DNA from: Mermis nigrescens
Taxonomy: Eukaryota > Nematoda > Enoplea > Mermithida > Mermithidae
DNA length: 64,000 nucleotides
NCBI GenBank assembly: GCA_036768485.1
Contig: JAVLUZ010000157.1
Location: 11,532,342-11,596,341 of the forward strand
Direction: 5' to 3'
The notes under the pieces are model-generated. The model saw only the letters and a list, made by a program, of their open reading frames with translations. It made no database searches and was not told the DNA's origin. Position numbers and translations under genes: made by a program. Shown here one piece after another: positions 24,801 through 35,668 of this stretch. Position 1 is the stretch's first letter. Each line of letters begins with the position of its first letter.

Positions 24801-27800
24801 TTCGTAATAATGATTACGTTGATTACAGTGAGATTGACTAGAAGAGTCGGCCGTGCCGTATGTATCATAGAGTTCGCGTTTTTTGGTATCACTTAACACT
24901 GCGTAAGCGTTGCCAATAGCTGAAAGAAAAGCGTACACATAATTAAGTTGCCTCTTTCTATACGACCCTTTTTCACAATATTGAAATTTGGATCTTTTCC
25001 AGAAGATCCCCCACCGTTTTTAACTTCCCTTCGAATAAATTGTTTGGAGTCGTCCGCAAACATGCATGTAACAGAGGGAATCCCCTATTAGAGTTGATTG
25101 TCCTCCCGCCCTTCCCCCAAAGCCAGAAAATTTTTGACCCCCCCTGATTTTTGAAAAAAATTGAATTTTTTGACCGTTTTGAGGTGTTTTTTGGTTGTTT
25201 TTGGCCAAAAGTTGGAGGTCATTTACCCCCTCCCCCTCCCTAAAAATGAACCGGGACCCCCACCTTAAATTTCGAGCCGGTAAATGTATGTTTGCAAGAG
25301 TGCAAATAAAACGTTAAGTCATTCGCCCGCTTTGCATTAAAGTAAGATTACTACTTATCAGTGATCGGACCGAGGCCTCGGCCTCGGCCTCGGCCTCGGC
25401 GGCTTTTTGGAGCCTCGGCCTCGGCGCCGAGGGCGAGGCTGAAAAGTGCCGAGGCGCCGAGGGTTAAAATCAAATTTGAATAAGTTTAATATGTCCGTTG
25501 AATATTAACTATTTAGAATGTATCTGCAGTACAAAGGCTATTTTTTACCTATAGACTTTTTTGTGGTTTCAGTCGCGTACCCAGTTACACAAAGTTACAT
25601 GTAGCAAAGTGCCAATTTATTATTCATGTGATGACTAAGTTTTAATTCTCATGCTTGCTACATGGATCGGAAACACACATTCCCGAAGGGAGGGGTGAGG
25701 GAGGTTTATTATTCTCCTCTCAGGGTACAAGACTCAAGTCACTGTCAGACGATTTTTGGTGAAAACCTTTTGAATATTTTTGAACCTAATTTTTACTATG
25801 GCAAAAGTGCAGCTAAGTATTAGAATTTCCCTAAGTGATAGAGTATTTTTGAATGTAAGCAAGGGTAAATAGACAAACTGTCACTATAAAACATGCATGT
25901 AACAGCTCAAAATTTTCGGGAGGGGCTCCTCGGCATACATGTAACGGCTAGAAATTTCGGGTGGGGGATTAGCGACTCTAATTCTATGTCAAAAATGGCA
26001 AAAGCACCTAAAATGGCCAACAACGCGCAAATTTTCGCCAAAAATGGGGAGGGTGGGTCAAAATTTTCTGACGTTGGAGGGAAGGGTTAGGGAGGACGTC
26101 TAACCCTGGGTGGGTGGGGAATTCCCCAAAGCCCTTCCTGTTACACGTATGGTTTTCGGCCATTTTTATGGGAGAGGGCGTAAATGACTACGAATTTTCG
26201 GCCGTAAAATGCAAAAACGCACCTAAAAATGGCCAATAAATGCAGGTTTTGCCAAAAATCAATTTTCGCTCGTGCATTTTTTGGAGCCATTTTTATACAA
26301 TGTTAAAATACTTTCTTGGACAAAGTGATATTAATTATATAGTTTTTCAGTATTTTTTTAGGAAATTTCAAAAAATTTGCGGCGCTTCGCGCAAAATATC
26401 GTTAATATACTGTATACAGATTGAAGCAGAGGCATTAGACACTCAAAAATCAATTTTTGTGTAATCTAGGCATCTTAATGCAGATTTAAATATCTTTTGT
26501 ATCCATTTATACTGTTTTAAAAAATTTTATGCAAAGCAAGTACTATTTAATAACTCAGCACATTTAGCCGTTCAAAGATAAAGTTGACTAATTTATCCTG
26601 ATGTTGCATTGGATTTCTAAGCACAGCAGTGCTTATTACAAGATTTAATTGGCATATTACAATATCTGTAATATTTCTGATTTTGTAGTACAAGTTGTTT
26701 TAGCTTTCTCAGTCAAGTTTTATGTGTGAATTTCATCAAAAGCTCATAAAAATTTCGGCGCTTCGCGCTAAATAATCTTATGAACTATATCCAGGCGAAT
26801 TATCACATTTAGGACCACGGTTTTTTGTATTCGGCAAAGATTTTTCATAATGTACAGAGACTTTTCAGGACTGTCTTTGTACATGCACAAAGATTTTTGG
26901 AGAGACAAAAACTGTAAAAAGGTGTAAAACTCCCGAAAATTTTCGGCGCATCAGTAATTGTCTGTCCTATATATCTTTAAAATAGTAGAATTTGCATTAA
27001 GAATGGAAAAAATGTCAAATATTCAGAGACCCAGGAATTAGCTAAGATACGCTACCGAAGGTCGAAAACCCCTGTTTTACCACACTAAATCGCTACTGTA
27101 CCATACTATAATAGTACACAAAAATTTGCATGTACAAATTGTTCAAAGACTTTTGGATACCATTTTTGTACATGTAAAAAGGTATCTTGCACAAAAAAAC
27201 ACTGTTTAGGACTGCATTCCGGTTGCAGGTCACACACTGGCAGTATGTAAAAATGTGTATGTTTAAAAAATATATTTATATAAAATATCTACAAAAATTT
27301 GTTCGCTCATACAAAGACACTACTTAATTTACTGGTCCACCATTTTGGGATTTCACCCTTTCCTCAACTCTGGACCTTGGGAAACTATGATCAGAAAGTA
27401 CAGTGCAGTTTCTGTCATATTACCTACCACACCAGAATTGGATGACTGAAAAAGCGTGTTTAAACATGCATTACTGCAGAAGCGAGCACAACAATGGCTA
27501 CAGTTCTGTCTTTACTTAGCTTATTTTGTTTGTTCGTTTATTTCTTTGACACTGTTTTCTTATGTATGTATGGTAATAAAAGTTTTTAAGTGCTTGTTCA
27601 GCCATATTTTTTATTAACTTTTCCAAGTCTTCGACGGCAACTTGTTAAATTAAGTATGCTTTCATTCTGCTGACTTTATTCAATAAATCCTTCACACATT
27701 TAATCTATTATTGAAAATGACATTCGATGAAGTGTTCAATATTACGATTATTCTCTAGCTCATGTGCATACAAAATATTCTAAGAGCACTATTTATGGGT

Positions 27801-30800
27801 AAGGTATATAAGCTTGACCCTCGGCATTACCTCGCTCGGCCTCGGCCTCGGCCGAGGCAAGGATTTTAAGGCGCCTCGGCCTCGGCCGAGGCCGAGGGTC
27901 CAAAAAGTACCCTCGGTCCGCTACTTATGTATAAAGTCACACATGGGCGTAACCAGGATGGCGTAAAAAATTTATAGTCATATATCCCGAAAAACCGTAA
28001 TAAACTGATGAAAACAATGGCATGTTTGAGCGATCCTCGACAAGATCTGTAGTACCACGATAAAGAAAAATTTGGAAAAGGCTTAAACTTAAATAACTGA
28101 CTTCTAAATGTTTGTGACTGATTCATATCTAAAGAAATTCATATCTTTTAAAGAACCTGCACGACTAATTTCTCAATATTCAGTCCATGCTTGACTCAAA
28201 ACAATTTCGAAATTCTTGTCTTCACCCTACAAGAAAACGGGAAAATAAGAAATCCGGCGCGAAACGCCGGAAAATTGTGCTTTTACTGGCTCAAAGGTGA
28301 ATTAACAACCTGCCTCAGACGTCCTTTTTGTACACTTAGAGAATTTGTAATTTTTTCCTCTAATGACGCTTGCCGAAACATACTGAAAAATATTTTTTCG
28401 GGCTTGTTATATTTCTCTTCATGTTAACTCTTAGCTTTAAATTTTTCATTATTTTTGAAATTAGAGAAAAAACCAATCGATACACAAAATTATGTATATA
28501 CAAAGCGCTAAACATTTTAAGGATTTTGTGGTAAAATTTAATTTGGAAAATAAATTATTTTTTATTCAAATTTTTGTTTATTTCCTTTGTTTCTTGAAAT
28601 GTAACATTTGCAGGCCGTGCAGATGAGCTTCAGAGTTCATTTGCGCGGCCGGTCTTTCATTTGCCCAGCGCGAACAAAGCCGTGACCTCAATACTAGTTA
28701 AAATTAACAATATGTAGCTCTTTCAATAATAGAAACGGAATGTTCTATTTATTCAACCTCGAATTTCAAAATATTATAAAGCTTAAAATAGCCGAAAAGA
28801 TGCAAAATTATATATAATCAAAAATGCACGCTACTGACTGATAGTAATTACTTTAGTGTGATAATCGTCTTGCAAACCAAACATGACATAGGAAAAGAGT
28901 GATTATTTTACCATCCCTTTCTAAGATTTTGAAAAAACGGTCACTTACAGGCGATTTCGGAAAACTTAAGAGGCTGCAAGAAAATTCTAGAGCTTACTGT
29001 GGAAATGCAAATCATTTATCCAGGTTTTTTAACTTAGTTCAGTCATTTAACTACAAAAAGTTATATAACGAGTTATAAAACCTCTAAAAAATAGCGTATT
29101 TAGTTATCAAGAACTACCTCTTTTCTCAAAAATGAGAGGCATATTTGTTAATGATATTCTACTGGCGCAAGAAACAGATTATACAGTATTCAACAAAATA
29201 CTTGAGAAACTTGAGGAACAAAATTCGAGAAAAGTACCGAAAAATTGAACATTTTCATATGTTTTCATGAATTTTTGAGCAACTGTAATTCTTTTCGAAG
29301 GTACGATTACATTCTAAAATTATTTCAGCTTCTATATTTAGACCAATATATAGACTGCCTCTAGAAAAATATGTACGTGAAACATAGTCCTATGTACGTC
29401 GCCCAAAAAAATTACTAAGTTTATCGACAAAGTACATACGTAGGTACTGATAAAAAACCAGTTGCGTTTCGTGCAGACACGCACGTGCACGTCCAAACTC
29501 TTTGAATAAAATCCAAACGTTGCTTTTCTCTTTTTTCTTTATTTAACTCTTTTCATTATTTCAATTATATTCTGTTCCAATAGCTTTAAAGGCCTCTGTA
29601 GCACCTGGTGCACTATTCTTATCCGGATGAAACTGCAAAGCTAATTTCCTATACTGCTTCTTCAGCTCTATGTCTTTAAATTCCTTCGAGACGTTCAATA
29701 TTTCATAATAATCTTTACACCGGCGAACGCTGTAAAATAAGTTGACAAGGAGAGAGGAGGTAATGGTGAAAATAGTGACAAAAATAAATTAATTAAAATG
29801 AATAAAATAGAATAAAATAAATTTAAAAAATAATAACGCAGGTAATGTTGAAAAGCCAAAATCACCGTTGGACCATTTCCAACTGCTCTTCCGTATAATC
29901 GACGCCTAGCTGCGGCTGCGAGGCGCTTTTGTGCTGCGCTCCGCGGCCAGGGGATGCCGATCCAGTCCTTTTACCGGTTCTAAAAACGTCTTCCGACCCG
30001 GACGAGTTTTTCGTTTTAGCGTGTTTCTCGAACGTAGGCTGCGATTTGCTACCAGCGAATCTCGACCTCGAATTTCATTCTATTTTTAGACTAAGGAAAA
30101 ACACTCAGAACTACAAACGTGGACAAGTTATGTACAGGATGTCGTGAAATGATAGGCCCCTCCAAAAGTCGACTTCAAGGTACGATAGAAAAAATCTGTT
30201 AGTATTATCTTGTAAAGTATCATACAAGAGCATGGGGGTGAAAGGGGGTTATTACTCCTTCTGAGCTCTGAAAAAATTGATAGCTTTACAGCCAAAAATT
30301 GATGGCTTTACCTAAAAATTTTGACATTACTGTTTTTGTCCTCGAAAATCATAGGAAAACGTTATGTCCGCTCAAACTCGCCGGACGGTACCTGTCTGGC
30401 TGGCCCATTTGCGGAGGTAATGCCCTCTCACTCACCCCCATCCCTAAGTGTATGCAACTTCGCAAAAAAAGCAAGTTTTAATTTTTATAACAACTTTTCA
30501 ACAAAAATCGAGCAATAGCAATGAAATTTTTCACAAATGAACTGGTAAATTGCCGATTATATGCTAAACCTTTATTGTCACACTTTAGCAATAGTCAAAA
30601 AAAGTACTTCGAAATAGACCTTAAGTTGTATTATACCTTTTAAAATTTGTTAGGGTTGCTCAACAAGACATTTAAATGAAAATAACTTCAAGATGACCTT
30701 GAAGGCAGAATTTCGTCTTAAGACTGTTCACTTCTCTAAGAGCTAATTTTGTGTTACGACATTAATTTCCGAAAATTAGAAATTAAACCAGATTTGAGCA

Positions 30801-32657
30801 TAAATACTGAATATGAGATTTATCTTTTAGCAAAAATTATTCCCCATTGGTACCATAAATGCAAAAAATCAGGGTCGGCAGGGTAGGGGGAAGGTAAAAT
30901 CCTAAACTCCTTTCCAGCAAATTTAGTGTTGGATTTTTTGCTATTCAAATGGCGAAAATGGTCAAAATAGCCTATAAAACGCTTTTTCATGATAAAAATG
31001 CATTTTTAAAGCATTTTTAATCCATTTTTACTGCATTATATCGTTTGTAACACTGAAAAACCATATAACTTGATCAATTTTGGGCGCATTTTAAGTAAAA
31101 AGCACATAAAAGCAGTTATTTTTTATTTTTACTGCTGTTTTTCTAAAAAAATGATGCAAAGAACCTTTCTTAAGCTTAAAATCGCTGGGCAGTACCTGTC
31201 TGGCTAAACCGTCAGCGGGGTAATACCCCACTCACCCCTACTACTTGCGTGTATGATTGATATCGACCTGACTCCCATTCGTACTAGGTTGAATCAAATT
31301 ATATCGGTCCATGTGTGATCATAAACTTATGTATGTTTTGATTTCAAATGCAACAAAGAATCCGAAATTCGATAAATTATACAAAACCACCCCAAATATA
31401 CAGATTTTCGTTTCTCGGGCATAGTCGACCATTTTATGAAGAATGTAAGCAGCCTTGGTCAAAAATGCTGCAAAAAAAGCGAAAAATGCTAAAAAATAAA
31501 GCCTTTCATTAAAAGTTGAAAGGTGGGCGGGAGCTAACTAAAGATAGGGGAATCCTATAGGCCCCAAATTACATTTATATTCAGCTTATGAAATGAATTA
31601 CCTAATTAATTAATTAATTATGTGATTAATTAATTGATTGACTAATTAATTGATTATCTAAATAACCTATAGAAGGTAATTAAACGTTCAGACAAGTTTT
31701 CCTAACTTGCAGCTGTAGAACAGAGGATTATTATTTTAATAGATTTTATGTAAAACAAGACAATTAGCGTGCCATTATTTTACGTAACTTAGACTAACCT
31801 CGAATGCATTTCGGGCTCATTTTCGTGAAAGCCGTTCTGCGAGCTGCAATCTGTATTTTCCAGCTTTGACAATAGTTCTAGAAAAATAAATCGCATTGAG
31901 AAGAATGTAGAATATACTGAGTCAACGGTTTCTAAAATAAAGTTAATTCTACAGACAGTTTATTGTAATAAAACTATCATTCAAAATAGAAAGGGAGATA
32001 AAATGGATGATGATAATTTTTAAACAATTATAATTTGTAAGTATTTTTTATTACTATTCTGGAAAAATAATTTTTATTGGACTTTATAGTCGGAAATTTT
32101 ACCGCTCACATTCTGTTACAATATATTTTAGTAATCAGAATTCTGAGGCGCAAATTAAAAACGAGGTTACTTTAACGAGACGCATCAGATCTTATGCAGC
32201 TTAGTGTAAAGGCGCAAATCGTAAATTTTATGTACATAGCTTAGCTGAATGAGTCACCTTAAGCTAATATGCAACACGATGAAGTTGAGAAGAACTTCAT
32301 CTGTCTTATTTATAAAAGTTGGATTTTTCAACTAACAAGCCGGTACTCTGCTGGCATTTGTTAAAAGCAGTAAATATGTCCTAAAGTAATTTCATATATT
32401 CGAGTCGTGCAATAACATGGTTTGTGCGCATTAGATAAACATAAAAACAAAAGACCGATCTTTTACACATGGTTATAAATACGTTACGTTATACTTAATT
32501 AAGTAAACAGTATTGCATTACCTGTTGCTGCTCTATTTCCAGAATAGAGGCGAGTGGATTTATGGAGAAATTTAATGGCCTTATTTTTATCGCCATTTCG
32601 TAGATGACTACAAGCAAGCTCAAAACAACGTTCACTTTGTTCCTTATTAGCATCCAT
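12733..32657 (-). CDS. DNAJB12/14-like: DNAJB12/DNAJB14-like ER membrane J-protein (9 exons)
   Basis: Tail-anchored ER-membrane Hsp40; in this family the cytosolic J domain recruits Hsp70 for membrane-protein quality control. Exons in transcript order: 32657-32522, 31877-31799, 29979-29866, 29729-29584, 24919-24776, 22638-22511, 21029-20920, 17911-17748, 12854-12733. They join in phase to about 380 residues, close to vertebrate DNAJB12. The N-terminus ([15 protein letters not shown]) resembles the family's helical start. The J domain covers about residues 115-180: [13 protein letters not shown] at about 144-146, then [28 protein letters not shown] follows at about 210-221. A hydrophobic helix ([15 protein letters not shown]) lies near 257-272, and the conserved C-terminal region ([31 protein letters not shown]) ends at TGA 12735-12733. 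Only the exon 4-5 join lacks a GT donor. Assignment rests on recalled family motifs, not on a search. Confidence 0.93.
12982..13401 (+). mobile_element. hAT-like MITE family 1, copy 2 (DNAJB12/14-like last intron)
   Basis: Ends CACGG...CACAG. Flanking 8-mers GTGTTACC and GGGTTACT match 6/8. Same body as copy 1 but with the first CpG hairpin mostly deleted. It sits 128 bases upstream of the last exon of the J-protein gene, inside its 4.9-kb final intron. Confidence 0.75.
14115..14632. repeat. Inverted pair of family C repeats (CATGTAAC ends)
   Basis: Two opposed copies of about 220 bases. The outer edges are CGTGTAACGGCTCGAAATTT and its inverse AAATTTTCGAGCTGTTACGTG. Each copy runs through GGTCCCCG, GGTCATTTACCC, GGCCAAAAACGGCC-like and GGGGATCCCC-like blocks. 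Further copies or fragments lie at about 22058-22275, 25055-25290, 25888-26150 and 61328-61470. Confidence 0.65.
15318..15343. repeat. Perfect 11-bp hairpin
   Basis: ATAGGTAGCGC, a GATA loop, then GCGCTACCTAT. GC-rich stem in AT-rich surroundings, within the last intron of the J-protein gene. Confidence 0.6.
16966..17524. mobile_element. Long-TIR foldback element in the J-protein last intron
   Basis: Ends are TACTAGCAAGAAAAAATG and its inverse CATTTTTTCTTGCTAGTA. Inverted similarity continues for about 150 bases on each side (GGAGCAAAAAAG, TTAAGGATGTAAAAGGAGG, GGCGCAAAAGCC mirrored). The unpaired centre is about 240 bases. No coding capacity is evident. Confidence 0.7.
17912..20919 (-). other. 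J-protein intron between exons 7 and 8
   Basis: A 3.0-kb intron. A repeat of about 1.4 kb appears to span about 18247-19690: it starts GCGTAGCCAGGATTTTGG, ends GCATGTGCCCCC...GGCTAACGCCC, and carries GGCGCGAAGCGCC-type hairpins near 18438 and 18866. A TATTTATT tract lies near 20677-20715. No other coding exon was seen. Confidence 0.5.
21139..21590 (-). mobile_element. hAT-like MITE family 1, copy 3
   Basis: Reverse orientation. Ends CAGTGTTG...ACACTG. Flanking 8-mers CTTGGATG (21131-21138) and TTTGGATG (21591-21598) match 7/8. Two GGCACGAAGCGCCG-type hairpins are preserved. It lies in the intron just upstream of the transmembrane exon of the J-protein gene. Confidence 0.82.
25055..26160. repeat. 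Family C copies and a CCTCGG-rich element
   Basis: The family C copy at 25055-25290 starts CATGCATGTAACAG and ends TTTCGAGCCGGTAAATG. A second cluster, 25888-26150, has tandem starts (CATGCATGTAACAGCTC and CATACATGTAACGGCTA) and ends GTTACACGTATG. Between them, 25365-25465 is a CpG-rich block built from CCTCGG and GCCGAGG units. All of it lies in the non-canonical intron of the J-protein gene. Confidence 0.6.
26816..27204 (+). mobile_element. hAT-like MITE family 1, copy 4 (in non-canonical intron)
   Basis: Ends CACGGTTTTTTGTA...ACACTG, flanked by a perfect 8-bp duplication TTTAGGAC (26808-26815, 27205-27212). It is shorter than the other copies because part of the middle is deleted. The perfect duplication makes it probably one of the younger insertions. 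Confidence 0.85.
27815..27930. repeat. CCTCGG-rich element, inverted relative to 25365-25465
   Basis: Runs from GACCCTCGGC to CCCTCGGTCCGCTACTTA and is filled with CCTCGG/CCGAGG hexamers. The 25365 copy starts TCAGTGATCGGACCGAGG, i.e. the opposite orientation. A third, CpG-decayed copy (GAGGCTGAGG units, ending CGGTCCGATTGCTGACTTA) is at about 36815-36925. Confidence 0.6.
29980..31798 (-). other. J-protein intron between exons 2 and 3
   Basis: Holds repeat copies sharing GGCAGTACCTGTCTGGCT and CTCACCCC, at about 30225-30470 and 31130-31260. Related sequence lies at 33490-33545 and 56020-56105. A TTAATTAA-rich tract lies at 31598-31660. No further exon is needed: exon 2 ends and exon 3 begins in the same split codon. 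Confidence 0.5.
32522..32657 (-). CDS. DNAJB12/14-like: DNAJB12/14-like exon 1 (start codon)
   Basis: First coding exon. The ATG at 32657-32655 is followed by 45 codons and the donor GTAATG. The encoded segment (cysteine in the ERC motif, then a [13 protein letters not shown] helix) matches the N-terminal region of DNAJB12/14 proteins, where an ERC motif precedes a helix ending in RLYP. I chose this ATG because it aligns with the family start. No TATA box is evident in the 100 bases upstream. Confidence 0.88.
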
Positions 32658-32759
32658 TAATTAATACCTAAAAATGCTAAATATGCTAAGCTTCACTTAA
32701 TGTTAGAAGGTGTGATCGACGGAGGCCCGGCGCGATATTAGTGATAGGATAAAGAAAAG

Positions 32760-35668
32760 CGATTAGGGCGACCATACATGCACTGTATGGGAATTCTGGG
32801 GGTGAAAACCTAAAGTGCCTTTTTTGGGCCCAAAAATGGCCGGTACGCGTTGAAAAACATCGTTTTTTGGCGCTTCTGACGATACTCTATCCTTCAAGAG
32901 CATTGAATCATTGAAAAAATTTCGAAAAAGTCGAATAAATTGACCAATATATCGCTTAAAACATGAATATATGGCGGAAAATTTGGCGATTTTGAGCAAA
33001 TAGATAGCCAAAAACCCTTAAAAAGACACTCTTTCTACCAATTTTCAGGTAAGTTCAGGAAACTTTTGAAAAATCGCCAATTCTGGGGGGGTGAAAATAT
33101 TTTTTGCGGGGGGTGAAAAATGATTCTGCGGGGGTGAAAACCCCCCGACCCCCAAGATCATGTATGAGGGCGACTAATATAAAGCCTGTGAGTTTCAAGA
33201 GGATATATAACTTAATTCCGACTTTAAAGAGGACTAAGCGTTTCTTTTTAATGTAAAAGGCTACATAGTTATGTATGTATGTCTGTGCCTCCAGAAAGGC
33301 TACATACATCCCACAAATGCTCAAAACAGATGGTTTTAAAGCGATACAATCATGTTTCGCCTTAGGATCGTTTTTAAAAAGCACTAAGCCATCTCCATAT
33401 TTCCGATTTTCACCCGCTTCCCTGAAAGTTTGACTTTGCATTACCATAAGTCATATGCAACAGAGGTAATTTTTGAATGAATGTGTATAGTAGTCATACA
33501 TGGGCATGGGGAGAGGTGAGAGGGGTATTACTCCTTCCTGTGCTCTAAACAAGTGACAGCTATATAGGCATTTTGGCCGAAAAACATTGCTATATTGCCT
33601 TTTTTGGGCTCAGAAAGTATTCATATAGTCTTTTTTGGACTCAGAAACATACCGTGTGAGTTAATAAATGCTATCGTCTCAAAAAATTCTCGATTATGTT
33701 AGTTTGATTTCAGGGGTATTCAATTTCTTACTTAAAAAGCTGAAAAACTTGGTGTATAAATTGACGATGCAATTATAAACAACACACAAATATTCAATAT
33801 GAGGAAGAAAAAATTAACTGAACATGATTTTATCTTGAGTAAAGGTGCTAAGCGTCATAGTTATAATCATTTTTATTTATCATTTAACTTTTCACTATTA
33901 TGGGACGAATAAGAGCTGGGTACATATACACACACGATAAATTGCATAACGAAGTCATATGACACATGATATAGTATGTTTACAAGCCCGGCTCCAGTAC
34001 AGCTCTACTTAAGATTAAAGCGTTTTAACAGTTTGACATTTTTGCTACCAAAACTATAACAGCTAAAATTTTGCTTCACTTTCGAGCATACCTGGGCGAT
34101 GGCTGACGGTTCGCCCCGTCCAACTTTCAGCCAAAAGGGTGGATGGGTCCCTAGACCCTGAAAAGGTGGGTCTGCACTCTGCCCCTCAAAAAGGCGGGTC
34201 CGTGCCTGAAAAAGGTGGGTCGTTCAGCTTAATCAGTGGGTCAGTCACTGAAAAAAGGTGGGTCCATCCATGAAAAAGGTGTCGAACAGTGTAATAAGAT
34301 GGTTCCTGTGCATGTTTTGCAAACTGATCATGATATTATGTATCTAGCATTTCCTTAAATTATCTCGAAAAATTTTCTCCCTGTGCAAAAACATAGCCCC
34401 GCCCAAGTTACCCCTTCGCCCCGTCCAACTTATGGTTCGGCCCGTCCTGGTGATGGGCCGATATGATGCATTGCCCAGGAGTGCTTTCGAGACAAAGGCT
34501 CTTTATCATAGATGCACAGCATAACCGATTAGGGAGGTCAGCCGTTCAGCCGTTCTGAGGGGATCAAGAATTAAGCTTTTTGGCCAAAGTGACCTCGAAA
34601 ACTGGTATGAGGGCTTTAATAGCGTTCTATATTATTACACAGTTTCTGGTCAATTTAAAGCATTTTTGACGGAAATTTCCAATTCTCATCTTTTTTTGCA
34701 TTTATTTCGCTTCATTTTTCTGAGAAAATTTCCCATTTTTCCATTCTGGAAAGTCTAGACCCATAATCCCCACGTGCATTTCTGCTCCTGATTTGTTGGA
34801 TTTAGGATATCTAGACACGAGACTACATTCAGGATTTTCCCTAAAGTGACGTGGTTAGCCTAAAAAATTTACGCGCAAAATGATTTTTCTTGTTTCATCG
34901 TCTCTAGAATCTTTTTTTAAAGATTCAGCCAATTTTCAAGATTTATAGAAATAACTACACCAGTAGTTTATCAACATGTCATTAAATAGCCTTTAGGCTG
35001 ATTTCTGGCACGAAATGCAAAGAAAAAGCAAGATGAAAGGCAAGTAAAATAGCTGCTGAAATTTTTTAACTAGCCTAATTCTGTAGACTCCCCTTGAGAT
35101 GAACAATACATGAATTGTAGCTGGCGTTGATATTTTTATTATTTTAAAATAATTTTTGCAGTTTTCTGAATAAACGCAATGTAGTAATTATCTCTGGCGC
35201 GAAGCGCCAAAAAAGCGTTTGAAATTGGTATCATTTTAGGCTCAATTTCACAACTTTCTGAAGATAAGCATTACAGTAATTACATGTCGCAAGCGCCAAA
35301 AAATTTTGACGTTCTTATCCTTCTACGCTCAATGTAGCACATGTCTGGAGACAAGCAAAGCAGGACAGCTCCCCGAACATAAGCTGAGAAATGCAGAAAA
35401 TTTCATCTGTCGAAAAATAACGTGGAAAAAGAAATAGGATGAAGTCTGTAAAATCACAAGATCAAAAATGACTGTAATAAATATCGTTCAATTCGTGTTA
35501 GTGCAATTTTGTTTTTAGCAAAGCTTTTTACATGACAAAACGTCATACAAACATCGAAAACTATAGCAGCTTGGGCAAATTTATAGCACTAAACAATTTA
35601 TTTTTAGCCTGGATGCTTCAAAGGTTTGGTGAACAACTACATAACAGATTAACTCATTAAGATAGGCA
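32760..35668. other. Intergenic repeats, no supported gene
   Basis: A family B-like block (32780-33175), the minisatellite element (34085-34490) and CpG hairpins near 35197 and 35288 account for much of this. The longest open stretch (minus, 33447-33055) runs through the repeat and is not protein-like. Confidence 0.45.
34085..34490. repeat. Element with GAAAAAGGTGGGTC minisatellite core
   Basis: Inverted edges CCTGGGCGATGG and GCATTGCCCAGG enclose five or so diverged units of about 30-37 bases with the core TGAAAAAGGTGGGTC, bracketed by two direct copies of TTCGCCCCGTCCAACTT. Non-coding. Confidence 0.55.

Larger units (their letters stand above)
24920..29583 (-). other. Non-canonical 4.66-kb intron (or insertion) in the J-domain exon
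   Basis: Exon 4 reads ...TEAFK-A-I-G and then meets a stop. Exon 5 resumes A-I-G-N-A-Y after a good acceptor (CTTTTCTTTCAG). The nine bases AGCTATTGG (minus strand) occur at both edges, at 29585-29577 and 24921-24913, so the boundary can slide along them. At no position does the sliding give GT-AG or GC-AG. A usable GT lies 21 bases upstream of the expected exon end and would keep frame, but it would remove seven conserved J-domain residues. The interval holds family C repeats, two CCTCGG-rich elements and one hAT-like miniature element (26816-27204). Confidence 0.7.

Noticed and set aside
33055..33447. 130-codon minus frame
   Set aside because: Half lies in a family B-like repeat; no recognisable domain.
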